From Oscillospiraceae bacterium (GTDB lineage Bacteria; Bacillota_A; Clostridia; Oscillospirales; Oscillospiraceae), in the NCBI GenBank assembly GCA_021771675.1, contig JAETOP010000151.1, positions 1 to 5,904 on the forward strand: a stretch of 5,904 bases of DNA, read 5' to 3'. The notes beneath the pieces are model-generated. The model had not been told where the DNA came from. It saw only the letters and a program-made list of their open reading frames with translations, and ran no database searches. Of the stretch, positions 1 through 5,582 are shown one piece after another (the first letter of the stretch is position 1; the number at the start of each line of letters is the position of its first letter). A program made the translations under genes and the position numbers.

Positions 1-135
1 GGTTCTCGGCGAGAGATTTTGTGCCCAATCAAAGTATGGAAAAAGGCGGAATACTTTGTGTATTTCCCTTTTTCCAAACTGAAGAGTGGGTACAAAAGAT
101 CCGCCGAAACCCGCAGTTCCTATTGTGCGGTGTTG
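1..135 (+). repeat. Structured repeat element, copy 1 (longer form)
   Basis: This copy shares ordered blocks with the copy at 5471-5556: GGTTnTCGGCGAGA (1-14), TTTTG (17-21), CAAAG (30-34), CAAAAGATCCG (93-103), CCGCAG (111-116) and GGTGTTG (129-135). It folds as one nested hairpin: 1-11 pairs with 102-111 with one bulge, 17-27 pairs with 87-97 with one G-T pair, and 33-46 pairs with 67-80 with one mismatch. The tip (about 35-92) is much longer than in copy 2. The element may begin before the window. It could be a palindromic mobile repeat or a structured RNA. I recognise no named family. Confidence 0.65.
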
Positions 136-170
136 CCTTAAATTATTTGCAGGAAATGACCAATAAGCTG

Positions 171-200
171 TCAGCGGCTGCCCCAAGGGGCAGCCGCTGA
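171..200 (-). terminator. Operon-end hairpin
   Basis: A perfect inverted repeat has 14-bp arms: 171-184 (TCAGCGGCTGCCCC) pairs with 187-200 around an AA centre. It lies 21 nt beyond the metallopeptidase stop codon, so it is the natural 3' end of the leftward operon. On the minus strand it is followed by CAGCTTATTGG rather than a clean T run, so termination may be incomplete or the hairpin may mainly protect the 3' end. Confidence 0.6.
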
Positions 201-221
201 CGCATATGAAAGGCTCATGAA

Positions 222-794
222 TTATTTTTCCGCTCCGCTGCGCATCCGGGCCAGGAGGATTTTGCCCTGGGTTTTCAGCCATTTCTCCCGCTGCCGGTAG
301 TCCGGGAGCACCGCCTCCACCTGGGCCCAGAAAGCGGGAGAATGGTTCATTTCCTTCCGGTGGGCCAGCTCGTGAACAATCACATAGTCCAGCACCTGCG
401 TTGGAGCCAGCATCAGCAGGCAGTTGAAATTCAGGTTGCCCACACTGGAGCAGCTGCCCCAGCGGCCGGTCTGATTTCGGATGGTGATGCGGCCGTAGCT
501 CACCCCCATTCGGGCAGCGAATTCCCGAACCCGGGGTGGAATCACTGTCAAAGCCCTGTCCGCAAGGGAACGAATATCCTCCGGGGATAAAGGGTTCTGC
601 TCCCCTGCCCGGTTTGCGCACTCCACTTTCGCCATGCCTTTTTCAATCCAGTCCGATTTTTCCTGCAAAAACCGCCGGATTTCCCGCTCCGGCATTCTTT
701 TGGGGGCACGAACCAGCAGGGTTCCATCCGGTTTGATTTCCAGGCTCAGGGTCTTTCGGTCGCTGCGAAGGATGGTTGCCTTACACTGCCTCAC
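222..794 (-). CDS. YgjP/M48-type zinc metallopeptidase (DUF45, PF01863-like)
   Basis: The 190-residue protein has the hallmarks of the YgjP-like metallopeptidase family: RWGSCS at residues 111-116, then zinc motif HELAH at 141-145 (E142 as catalytic base, H141 and H145 as ligands) and a likely third ligand H151 in NHSPAFW. The length is close to that expected for a single-domain member. There is no signal peptide, so it should act in the cytoplasm. The start is GTG at 792-794, overlapping the TGA stop of the YolD-like gene as GTGA. A GGAG lies 11 nt upstream, so translation is probably coupled. It is the last gene of the operon. The family's substrates are poorly known. Its place behind a translesion polymerase suggests a role in DNA damage, but that is inference. 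Confidence 0.9.
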   Translation of the reverse strand: MRQCKATILRSDRKTLSLEIKPDGTLLVRAPKRMPEREIRRFLQEKSDWIEKGMAKVECANRAGEQNPLSPEDIRSLADRALTVIPPRVREFAARMGVSYGRITIRNQTGRWGSCSSVGNLNFNCLLMLAPTQVLDYVIVHELAHRKEMNHSPAFWAQVEAVLPDYRQREKWLKTQGKILLARMRSGAEK

Positions 795-1207
795 ATCTGC
801 TCACACTCCACCCCATCGATGGCACGGATGTCCTCGATGGCAAATTCCTGTCCGTCCTCCAATACAACAGAGCGGCGGTAAGGGTCAATTTTTTTTACGG
901 TTCCCGTCAGCCAGACATGGCGGCCTCCGACTTTCCGGCCATCCTCCTGATAACACAGGAACCGAACCGGGCCGATTGCCTCCAAATGATCCGCCAGGCA
1001 ACGCAGCTTCCGGTTCAGCAGCTCCTTTCCGCTTTCATCCAGAAAAGTCTCCGCCTCGGTCAGCCGGGCGCTCTCCTCCAGCACGGATTCATACCCCGTC
1101 AGGGCCGCAAAGGGGGCAAACTGGGCTCCCCGATCCGCCATGGACATCCGGGCATGGCGGGTGGATACCGGCCGGGACAGATGGATGATGTCCTCATACC
1201 CCGGCAT
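791..1207 (-). CDS. YolD-like family protein
   Basis: The 138-residue protein carries the YolD-type N-terminus: YEDIIHLSRPVS (residues 4-15), then MSMADRGAQFAPFAALTGYE (21-40). The C-terminal half (about 80-134) looks like a small beta-rich domain (TGTVKKIDPYRRSVVLEDG). In Bacillus, YolD-like genes sit beside Y-family polymerases (yqjW-yqjX, uvrX-yolD), and the family is thought to act with them; its biochemical role is unclear. The start at 1205-1207 is preferred to M21 because the YEDIIHL segment is typical of the family. It overlaps the acetyltransferase gene by 14 nt in another frame and has only a weak ribosome site (GGTGAAAG), so it probably relies on coupling. Unusually, an acetyltransferase separates it from the polymerase. 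Confidence 0.88.
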   Translation of the reverse strand: MPGYEDIIHLSRPVSTRHARMSMADRGAQFAPFAALTGYESVLEESARLTEAETFLDESGKELLNRKLRCLADHLEAIGPVRFLCYQEDGRKVGGRHVWLTGTVKKIDPYRRSVVLEDGQEFAIEDIRAIDGVECEQM

Positions 1208-1760
1208 ATTCTTTCACCCAGTAGCCATTATAGGCGTAACCGTCCTCCCCTACCAGCAGGTGCGCAGAGCGTTCAAAGTTCAGAGTGCGCAAGGCGGCAA
1301 TCCGCTCCACGGCATAGACGGGCGCCTTGGTAATCACCTTGTCGCCAAAGTATTCCGGCACAATGGGCAGCAGCAGGGCCAGCAGATTTTCGATGCAGTC
1401 CCGAGCTTCATAATCGCTTCTCAAGTCCAGGCGGAGCACGCCGCCGTTGAACCAATCATCGGAGGCCCGGGTAAAGAGCTCCACGGTTCCAATGGCTTTT
1501 CCGATTCTTTTGTCCACAATGCTCCATCGGACAAAATAGCCTTTTTCATAGGAAAACCGCCAGAAGTCCAGGGCCTGGTTCATCCGTTCCAGGGTGGGAT
1601 AGTAGAAGTTGTCCCCATGACAGTTGTCACTGTTGAAAAAGGGCAGGGCATTTTTGTCGCTGTACACCTCCAATAGGTCGGGGGCATCCTTTTCTTCTGC
1701 GTACCGGAGCAAAAACCGCTGATTTTCCAGCTTTAGATTGGTTTGATAGATGTTTTTCAT
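1194..1760 (-). CDS. GNAT family N-acetyltransferase (RimJ/RimL-like)
   Basis: The 188-residue protein has the layout of the RimJ/RimL-type acetyltransferases (Acetyltransf_3), which move acetyl from acetyl-CoA to an amine. The N-terminal strand and acidic helix are RFLLRYAEEKDAPDLLEVYSD (residues 15-35). A central strand, KRIGKAIGTVELF (84-96), follows, and a late helix and strand, VERIAALRTLNFERSAHL (151-168), give the usual end of the fold. The acetyl-CoA loop Q/RxxGxG/A is not clear, so the fold is surer than the activity. NSDNCHGDNFYY (43-54) is a striking segment that may line the substrate side. Its ribosome site AGGAGG overlaps the TAG stop of the polymerase gene 12 nt upstream, which couples the two. 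The substrate is unknown; an antibiotic, a small amine or a protein N-terminus are all possible. Confidence 0.85.
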   Translation of the reverse strand: MKNIYQTNLKLENQRFLLRYAEEKDAPDLLEVYSDKNALPFFNSDNCHGDNFYYPTLERMNQALDFWRFSYEKGYFVRWSIVDKRIGKAIGTVELFTRASDDWFNGGVLRLDLRSDYEARDCIENLLALLLPIVPEYFGDKVITKAPVYAVERIAALRTLNFERSAHLLVGEDGYAYNGYWVKEYAGV

Positions 1761-1772
1761 TGTATTTTCCTC

Positions 1773-3275
1773 CTAAGCCTTGTGCCCGCCGATCTGGCCG
1801 TTGCGGGCAATGGTGGTAGCGCCATCTTCCAGATCCATGCCCCGGAAGATGGCATTCTTTCCGTACTTCCTCTTGATGTCCAGCATGGCCCTTTGGCGGC
1901 ATCGTTCCCGTTCCAGAGCGGCGTCCTCCCGAAGCTGGGCCTGGACATCGGCAAACAGATTCAGCTGCTGAAATTCCATCCCGGGAGCAACGGCATCCTC
2001 CCGCTCCAGAAAATTGGCGGACAGGCTCATCCGCCGCACCAGCAGCGCCGGATCGGCGATCCGGTCAAAAAGCTCCGTCACTGCCTCCATAATCCGCCGG
2101 GTGGAGGACATGCGCCGATCCAGATTCACCGTACCATGGGAATGCTTGGGAATCCGGCGGCCATAGTGATCCGTCACCACCGGGCCGGTATAGTGAATTT
2201 CCGGGCGGGTCAGGTTCTCGACGTCGTAGCCCACTGTCACGGTAAGCTGCCGGGTCACCAGGCTCTTTTCCACCAAATCCAGTGTCAGCTGCTCCGCCAT
2301 CTCCCGGAGCACCAGCCGGGCCTTCTCACAGGGGTAGGGCTCCGTGAGCACCTGGCCGGAGCAGATGGAATTGGTGGCAGGCCGGTAGGCCTTGATCTGG
2401 GCGATAGTGCAGGGCTCATAGCCCCAGGCATGGTCGATGAGCAGCTCCGCATTCACCCCAAAGAGGGAATAGAGCAGCTCCTCGTTGTAAAAGTCCCCGG
2501 GGCTCCCCAGAGAACACCGGGCAATGTCCCCCATGGTATAGAGCCCCCGCTTTTCCAGCCGCTTGGCATAGCCCCGGCCCACCCGCCAGAAATCCGTCAA
2601 GGGCCGATGATCCCAGAGAAGCTCCCGGTAGGACCGCTCATTCAGCTCCGCAATCCGGACCCCCCGTTCGTCCGCCTCCACCCGCTTCGCCACAATGTCC
2701 ATGGCCACCTTGCACAGGTACAGGTTGGTGCCCACCCCGGCGGTGGCGGTGATGCCCGTTTGGGAGAGCACCTGGTGGATGAGCAGCTCCGCAAAGCCCC
2801 GGCCATCCACCCCATAGGTTTTCAAATAGGGAGTGGCGTCGATGAACACCTCGTCGATGGAGTAGACGTGGATGTCCTCCGGAGCCACGTATTTCAGATA
2901 CAGCTCGTAAATTTTGGAGCTGGCCTCCATATATTTTGCCATCCTGGGCGGCGCCGCAATGTAGTCCACCTCCCAGTCCCGGTGGGCTTCCAGCTCCCGG
3001 GCATCCACACTCTTTGCCGTAAGGGCCCTTCCCGGCGCCTTCATCCTCCGATAGGCATTCACCTCCGCCACCTTCTGCACCACCTCAAACAGCCGGGCCC
3101 GGCCGCTGATGCCATAGGCCTTCAAGGAGGGGGAGACGGCCAGACAAATGGTCTTCTCCGTGCGGCTGGCATCCGCCACCACCAGATTGGTCTTCAGCGG
3201 ATCCAACCCCCGCTCCACACACTCCACAGAGGCATAGAAGGATTTCAGGTCAATGGCAACATAGGTTTTCTCCAT
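1773..3275 (-). CDS. Y-family translesion DNA polymerase (UmuC/UvrX-like)
   Basis: The 500-residue protein is a full-length Y-family polymerase that copies past damaged template bases. The palm has D9 in AIDLKSFYASVE, with Y14 as the likely steric gate, and D141-E142 in YSIDEVFID. The helix-hairpin-helix/thumb region follows (about 165-260), then the little-finger domain (about 300-425). A sliding-clamp motif QLNLF lies at 437-441. The tail (about 465-500, KYGKNAIFRGMDLEDGATT onward) is of the kind seen in UvrX/UmuC-type proteins of Firmicutes. I chose ATG at 3273-3275 because AAGGGAGGAG ends 5 nt upstream and the family begins close to this point; the in-frame extension to 3356 adds 27 residues unlike the family. 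First gene of the operon; a consensus promoter with a LexA-like box lies far upstream. Confidence 0.96.
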   Translation of the reverse strand: MEKTYVAIDLKSFYASVECVERGLDPLKTNLVVADASRTEKTICLAVSPSLKAYGISGRARLFEVVQKVAEVNAYRRMKAPGRALTAKSVDARELEAHRDWEVDYIAAPPRMAKYMEASSKIYELYLKYVAPEDIHVYSIDEVFIDATPYLKTYGVDGRGFAELLIHQVLSQTGITATAGVGTNLYLCKVAMDIVAKRVEADERGVRIAELNERSYRELLWDHRPLTDFWRVGRGYAKRLEKRGLYTMGDIARCSLGSPGDFYNEELLYSLFGVNAELLIDHAWGYEPCTIAQIKAYRPATNSICSGQVLTEPYPCEKARLVLREMAEQLTLDLVEKSLVTRQLTVTVGYDVENLTRPEIHYTGPVVTDHYGRRIPKHSHGTVNLDRRMSSTRRIMEAVTELFDRIADPALLVRRMSLSANFLEREDAVAPGMEFQQLNLFADVQAQLREDAALERERCRQRAMLDIKRKYGKNAIFRGMDLEDGATTIARNGQIGGHKA

Positions 3276-3437
3276 GGTGTCTCCTCCCTTCCATGCTCTC
3301 TTTTCTGGATATAGGTCTTCAAACTTGGCGGGCAGGGCCCGAAGCCAATTTCGCACGGGGATGATCCGTAATTACCGCATAAGTATTCGCCCGGTAACGT
3401 TTTCTGGGCAGAACGTTGAGTGGCGGAAGGGAATGGC

Positions 3438-3649
3438 TTCTGAGGAAGGCCCCTCTGTGTAAGGGGGGCTGTCAGCGAAGCTGACTGGGGGACTGTACAG
3501 CAGGCACTGAAGCACTCCTAAAATCCAATGTGGAAAGGTATTTCCTTTTCGCCCAACCGGATACGAATATGCAACATTTTACCGCACAGTCCCTCAGTCA
3601 CGGCTTACGCCGTGCCAGCTCCCCTTACACAGGGGAGCCTCCCTCAGAA
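3438..3649. repeat. MITE-like inverted-repeat element
   Basis: Two arms of about 60 nt (3438-3496 and 3586-3649) are inverted copies, roughly 80% identical by eye. Both read outside-in as TTCTGAGG-(A/G)AGGC, then TGTGTAAGGGG, GCTG and GGGACTGT. Each arm also holds small hairpins of its own: GTCAGC-GAA-GCTGAC (3471-3485) on the left, CACGGC-TTAC-GCCGTG (3599-3614) on the right, plus a CCCC/GGGG hairpin in each. The 89-nt middle includes GGAAA-GGTA-TTTCC (3532-3545) and codes for nothing evident. I see no target-site duplication. Palindromic elements of this look are, from general knowledge, scattered in Clostridia genomes. It sits in the leader of the polymerase operon. Confidence 0.75.
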
Positions 3650-3730
3650 ACCGTCACACTTCACCATTCAACTCACCGTCAAATACCAATTTACCGATAT
3701 GTTGCTTAAAGCCGGTACGCACATTTCTGA

Positions 3731-3753
3731 GTTCTATTATAGAACATTTGTTT
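3731..3753. promoter_or_regulatory. LexA-like operator overlapping a 15-bp palindrome
   Basis: GAACATTTGTTT (3742-3753) fits the core GAAC-N4-GTTY of the Firmicutes LexA (DinR) box, with outer positions diverging from the full consensus. It abuts and overlaps GTTCTATTATAGAAC (3731-3745), a perfect palindrome with 7-bp arms that covers the -10 hexamer of the leftward promoter. A repressor bound to either would block RNA polymerase. SOS control fits a Y-polymerase/YolD operon, as known for B. subtilis uvrX and yqjW. LexA binding itself is inferred; another repressor could use the palindrome. Confidence 0.6.
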
Positions 3754-3764
3754 TTAATTGTCAA
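3736..3764 (-). promoter_or_regulatory. Consensus sigma-A promoter for the polymerase operon
   Basis: Read on the minus strand, TTGACA (3764-3759) is followed by a 17-nt A-rich spacer and TATAAT (3741-3736). Both hexamers are perfect. Transcription would start near 3729 and run left, giving a leader of about 450 nt before the polymerase. The downstream genes are all on this strand, so the operon is the evident target. Such a strong promoter would be expected to need a repressor, which matches the operator laid over it. Confidence 0.85.
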
Positions 3765-3819
3765 GCAGTGGTTAAAAATGGCATTTTGAAAATAATATCA
3801 TTTATTTTGTAAATTATAC

Positions 3820-3848
3820 TTGATATTTAGTAAGGTATGTGATAGAAT
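3820..3848 (+). promoter_or_regulatory. Promoter for the membrane protein/repressor pair
   Basis: TTGATA (3820-3825), a 17-nt spacer and TAGAAT (3843-3848) lie 33 nt before the ATG at 3882, giving a short leader. The imperfect palindrome TACT-N8-AGTA with ATAT at its centre (3817-3832) overlaps the -35 hexamer and could be an operator for the repressor encoded in this unit. That link is inference. Confidence 0.65.
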
Positions 3849-3881
3849 ACAGCCATCCAAGAAAAACAGGAGGTACACAAT

Positions 3882-4385
3882 ATGAATTATTATCTGCTTG
3901 GCGTTCTTTTCGGCATCGTCTTTGCTCTGGGCGCTTTTTTGGTGGCCATCCGCAAAAAGCGGCATTCCGGCGGGTGCAAGTACGATGAGCGGCAAATGGC
4001 TGGCCGGGGCAAGGCATTCCAGGCCGGGTTCTTCACCCTGCTGATTGCCGGAGCGGTATGCAACATCTGGGATTACGCCTCTCCCCTCCCCGGGGGAAGC
4101 TTCCCGTGGAATGTAGGTGCGATGCTGCTGGGCGTGGCCGTGTTTGCTGTCACCGCCATTCACTTCGATGCCTATGTCGCCATGAACGACAATCCCCGGC
4201 GCTTTCTCACCATGGGCAGCTTCTTCATCATCGCCATGGCAATGACCGGGCTGGCAAATCTCTACAGCGACCGGCCCGAGAGGCGGATGATCGGCATTCT
4301 GAACCTAAGCGTGGGTTTTGTGTGGGTTATCATCGTAGCAGCCTTGCTGCTCCACCGCAGAGGGGCCAAAAAGGAGGAGGAATGA
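3882..4385 (+). CDS. Five-helix membrane protein of a repressor-linked pair
   Basis: The 167-residue protein has five likely membrane helices at about residues 4-24, 46-64, 78-96, 110-127 and 139-158. A basic loop RKKRH follows the first helix and a charged tail RRGAKKEEE ends the protein; the positive-inside rule puts that first loop in the cytoplasm. That loop carries KYDERQ (33-38) and RGKAFQAGF (42-50). From memory, such YDERQ loops occur in small membrane proteins encoded next to short Cro/C1-type regulators (DUF2178/DUF3796-like); I cannot fix the family here. The start has an ideal AGGAGGT (3868-3874) 7 nt upstream. The 3' end overlaps the next gene by 4 nt (ATGA). Function is unknown; modulating or sensing for the repressor is a guess. 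Confidence 0.85.
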   Translation: MNYYLLGVLFGIVFALGAFLVAIRKKRHSGGCKYDERQMAGRGKAFQAGFFTLLIAGAVCNIWDYASPLPGGSFPWNVGAMLLGVAVFAVTAIHFDAYVAMNDNPRRFLTMGSFFIIAMAMTGLANLYSDRPERRMIGILNLSVGFVWVIIVAALLLHRRGAKKEEE

Positions 4386-4576
4386 AAAATCTCCGCTTAA
4401 AGGCCGCCCGGGCTGCCATGGATTTGAGTCAGGAAGCCCTGGCCCAGCAGGTTGGGGTATCCCGCCAGACCATCAACGCCATTGAGAAGGGCGACTACAA
4501 TCCCACTATCAGGCTGTGTCTGGCCATCTGTCACGCACTGGGCAAGACCCTGGATGAGCTGTTCTGGGAAGAATAA
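4382..4576 (+). CDS. Small Cro/C1-type (XRE) transcriptional regulator
   Basis: The 64-residue protein is almost only a helix-turn-helix domain of the HTH_3/XRE type. The first helix is about residues 3-13, and SQEALAQQVGVS (16-27) followed by RQTINAIEKG (28-37) forms the two DNA-contacting helices. NPTIRLCLAICHALG (40-54) and the end motif TLDELFW (56-62) are typical of the YozG-like minimal regulators. The start ATG at 4382 overlaps the TGA of the membrane gene, and GGAGGAG lies just upstream (within about 10 nt), so translation is coupled. The same frame stays open upstream to 4058, but that extension lies inside the membrane gene and is not homologous to a regulator. It probably controls its own promoter at 3820-3848. 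Confidence 0.92.
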   Translation: MKNLRLKAARAAMDLSQEALAQQVGVSRQTINAIEKGDYNPTIRLCLAICHALGKTLDELFWEE

Positions 4577-4581
4577 AAAAT

Positions 4582-4610
4582 GGGGCTGTCTTCTCTTGCA
4601 GGACAGCCCC
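4582..4610 (+). terminator. Rho-independent terminator, possibly bidirectional
   Basis: GGGGCTGTC (4582-4590) pairs perfectly with GACAGCCCC (4602-4610) around an 11-nt loop, starting 5 nt after the regulator stop codon. On the plus strand the following TGTATTTATC is a modest T-rich tail. Read on the minus strand the hairpin is followed by A then TTTTTT, a stronger tail, so it may also stop leftward transcripts. Confidence 0.8.
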
Positions 4611-4702
4611 TGTATTTATCTGCCGATCTTGAAATTTTCTGTTGCATTTTCCGTTTTCTGTGATAAAGTCTACTTAAAAATAGAAAATGAAAGGGTTATA
4701 TC

Positions 4703-5307
4703 ATGGATAGGAAGTACCAGCCCACCGTCTATGCCTGCTTTATCGGCTGCACTGTTCAGGCAATCGTGAACAATTTTGTCCCCTGCTGTTTTTGACCTTC
4801 CACAGCTCCTACCACATTCCCCTGATTCAGATCACCTTTCTGGTGACGCTGAATTTCACGATTCAGCTTTTGGTGGATTTGGCCAGCGTGGCTTTTGTGG
4901 ATCGGATCGGCTACCGGCTCTCGTTGATGATCGCCCACGGCTGCGCCGTACTGTGCCTTGTCTCCTACCTGGTGATCTCCCTGTGTCCCGTTCCCGCCAT
5001 CAGCCTGATTGCCTGCGGCATCTGCGGGTTCTCCGTGGGTATTTTCTGGCCCGGCATCTTCTCCATGGCCACCGCCGCTCTACCTTTGGGTGGCACCGCC
5101 ACGTTCGCCCTGCTGGCTCTGGGCGGCGACGTGGGATGCAGCAGCGGCCCTACCTATGTGGGCACTCTTTCCAGCGCCCTGGGAGGCGACTTAAAGAAGG
5201 GTATTCTGCTTGCGATTGTATTTCCCATTTTGATGCTGGCGGGATTGGCCCTGCTGCGTCCCCGGCGGGCAATGCCCACAGATCATTTCCACCGGGTTGA
5301 GAAGTAA
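4703..5307 (+). pseudogene. Decayed MFS transporter gene (frameshift and internal deletion)
   Basis: ATG at 4703 opens MDRKYQPTVYACFIGCTVQA and reads NNFVPCCF before a TGA at 4793-4795. One extra C in the CCCC run at 4780-4783 would restore VPLLFLTFHSSYHIPL and join the 171-codon frame at 4792-5307. That frame keeps a motif-A-like loop FVDRIGYR after helix 2, then helix 3, and soon after segments typical of the last third of the protein (GFSVGIFWPGIFSM, GGTATFALLALGG). Even repaired, the protein would be 201 residues with about six helices, against roughly 400 and twelve for the family, so the middle seems deleted. The ribosome site is a weak AAAGGG. The substrate is unknown. A sequencing error could explain the frameshift but not the short length. 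Confidence 0.8.
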
Positions 5308-5420
5308 TCGTTACACCCGCTCCCAGGCAAGTGTGTTTTGCCATTGAGGCATCCAAAAATTTTTTGTTTTTCCACCTTAGCCCACAATTTCTGAAAAACC
5401 CCTGTGCATATTCTGACTTC

Positions 5421-5459
5421 TGCGGTTCATACTAAGTGCGAACCGAGGGCAATACCGCA
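5421..5459 (+). other. Nested alternative hairpins
   Basis: TGCGGT (5421-5426) can pair with ACCGCA (5454-5459), while CGGTTC (5423-5428) can pair with GAACCG (5440-5445). The two pairings share bases and exclude each other. This lies just before the structured repeat and 124 nt before the DUF1540 start, so it may belong to the same element or leader. Confidence 0.4.
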
Positions 5460-5470
5460 CAATGGGACAA

Positions 5471-5556
5471 GGTTTTCGGCGAGAACTTTTGGTTCCAAGC
5501 AAAGCTTGGGGGCAAAAGATCCGGCAAAAACCGCAGCCCCCGCCTAAGTGGTGTTG
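5471..5556 (+). repeat. Structured repeat element, copy 2 (compact form)
   Basis: The same ordered blocks as at 1-135 are present: GGTTnTCGGCGAGA (5471-5484), TTTTG (5487-5491), CAAAG (5500-5504), CAAAAGATCCG (5513-5523), CCGCAG (5531-5536) and GGTGTTG (5550-5556). It folds as a nested hairpin: 5471-5476 with 5527-5532, CTTTTG (5486-5491) with CAAAAG (5513-5518), and CCAAGC (5495-5500) with GCTTGG (5504-5509) around an AAA loop. It ends 26 nt before the DUF1540 start codon, so it may be in that gene's leader. It could equally be an inserted mobile palindrome. Confidence 0.7.
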
Positions 5557-5582
5557 TCCGGGGAAAAAGGAGGGGAAAGAAT

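Larger units (their letters stand above)
3276..3881. other. Divergent intergenic region with promoters and MITE-like repeat
   Basis: This 606-nt gap between divergent genes holds no convincing gene. From left to right it contains the polymerase ribosome site (3281-3290), about 150 nt of leader with no clear motif, a MITE-like inverted-repeat element (3438-3649), a leftward promoter with LexA-like and palindromic sites (3731-3764), an A/T-rich stretch with the small palindrome AAAATGGCATTTT (3775-3787), and a rightward promoter (3820-3848). Open frames here run through the repeats and lack ribosome sites. Confidence 0.7.

Noticed and set aside
1743..3314. A 523-codon open frame on the plus strand opposite the polymerase gene
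   Set aside because: It is the mirror of a G+C-rich coding region. The translation is rich in His, Pro and Gly with no family motifs, whereas the minus strand encodes a clear Y-family polymerase.
3276..3356. In-frame upstream start adding 27 residues to the polymerase
   Set aside because: The family begins at about MEKTYVAIDL, and the ATG at 3273-3275 has AAGGGAGGAG at the right distance; the extension resembles no family N-terminus.
3369..3397. A second leftward promoter, TTACCG-17-TAATTA, closer to the polymerase
   Set aside because: Both hexamers are poor matches, and a perfect promoter with an operator exists upstream. It cannot be excluded as a weak constitutive start.
3396..3417. Two AACGTT palindromes 16 nt apart in the leader
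   Set aside because: Six-base palindromes are expected by chance and there is no extended symmetry or matching family site.
3528..3812. A 94-codon open frame across the MITE-like element and promoters
   Set aside because: It has no ribosome site, crosses the right repeat arm and both -35/-10 regions of the leftward promoter, and has no recognisable protein features.
4629..4669. Promoter candidates before the decayed transporter (TTGAAA, or TTGCAT-16-TAAAGT)
   Set aside because: Spacing or hexamer match is poor, so no promoter could be chosen with confidence.
5339..5370. Terminator for the transporter remnant (TGCC/GGCA stem before a T-rich stretch)
   Set aside because: The stem is only 4 bp and separated from the T run by TCC and five A residues, too weak to call.
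5436..5582. Upstream extension of the DUF1540 frame by 49 codons
   Set aside because: The extension translates the structured repeat and skips the strong ribosome site at 5567-5575; DUF1540 proteins of about 54 residues are normal.
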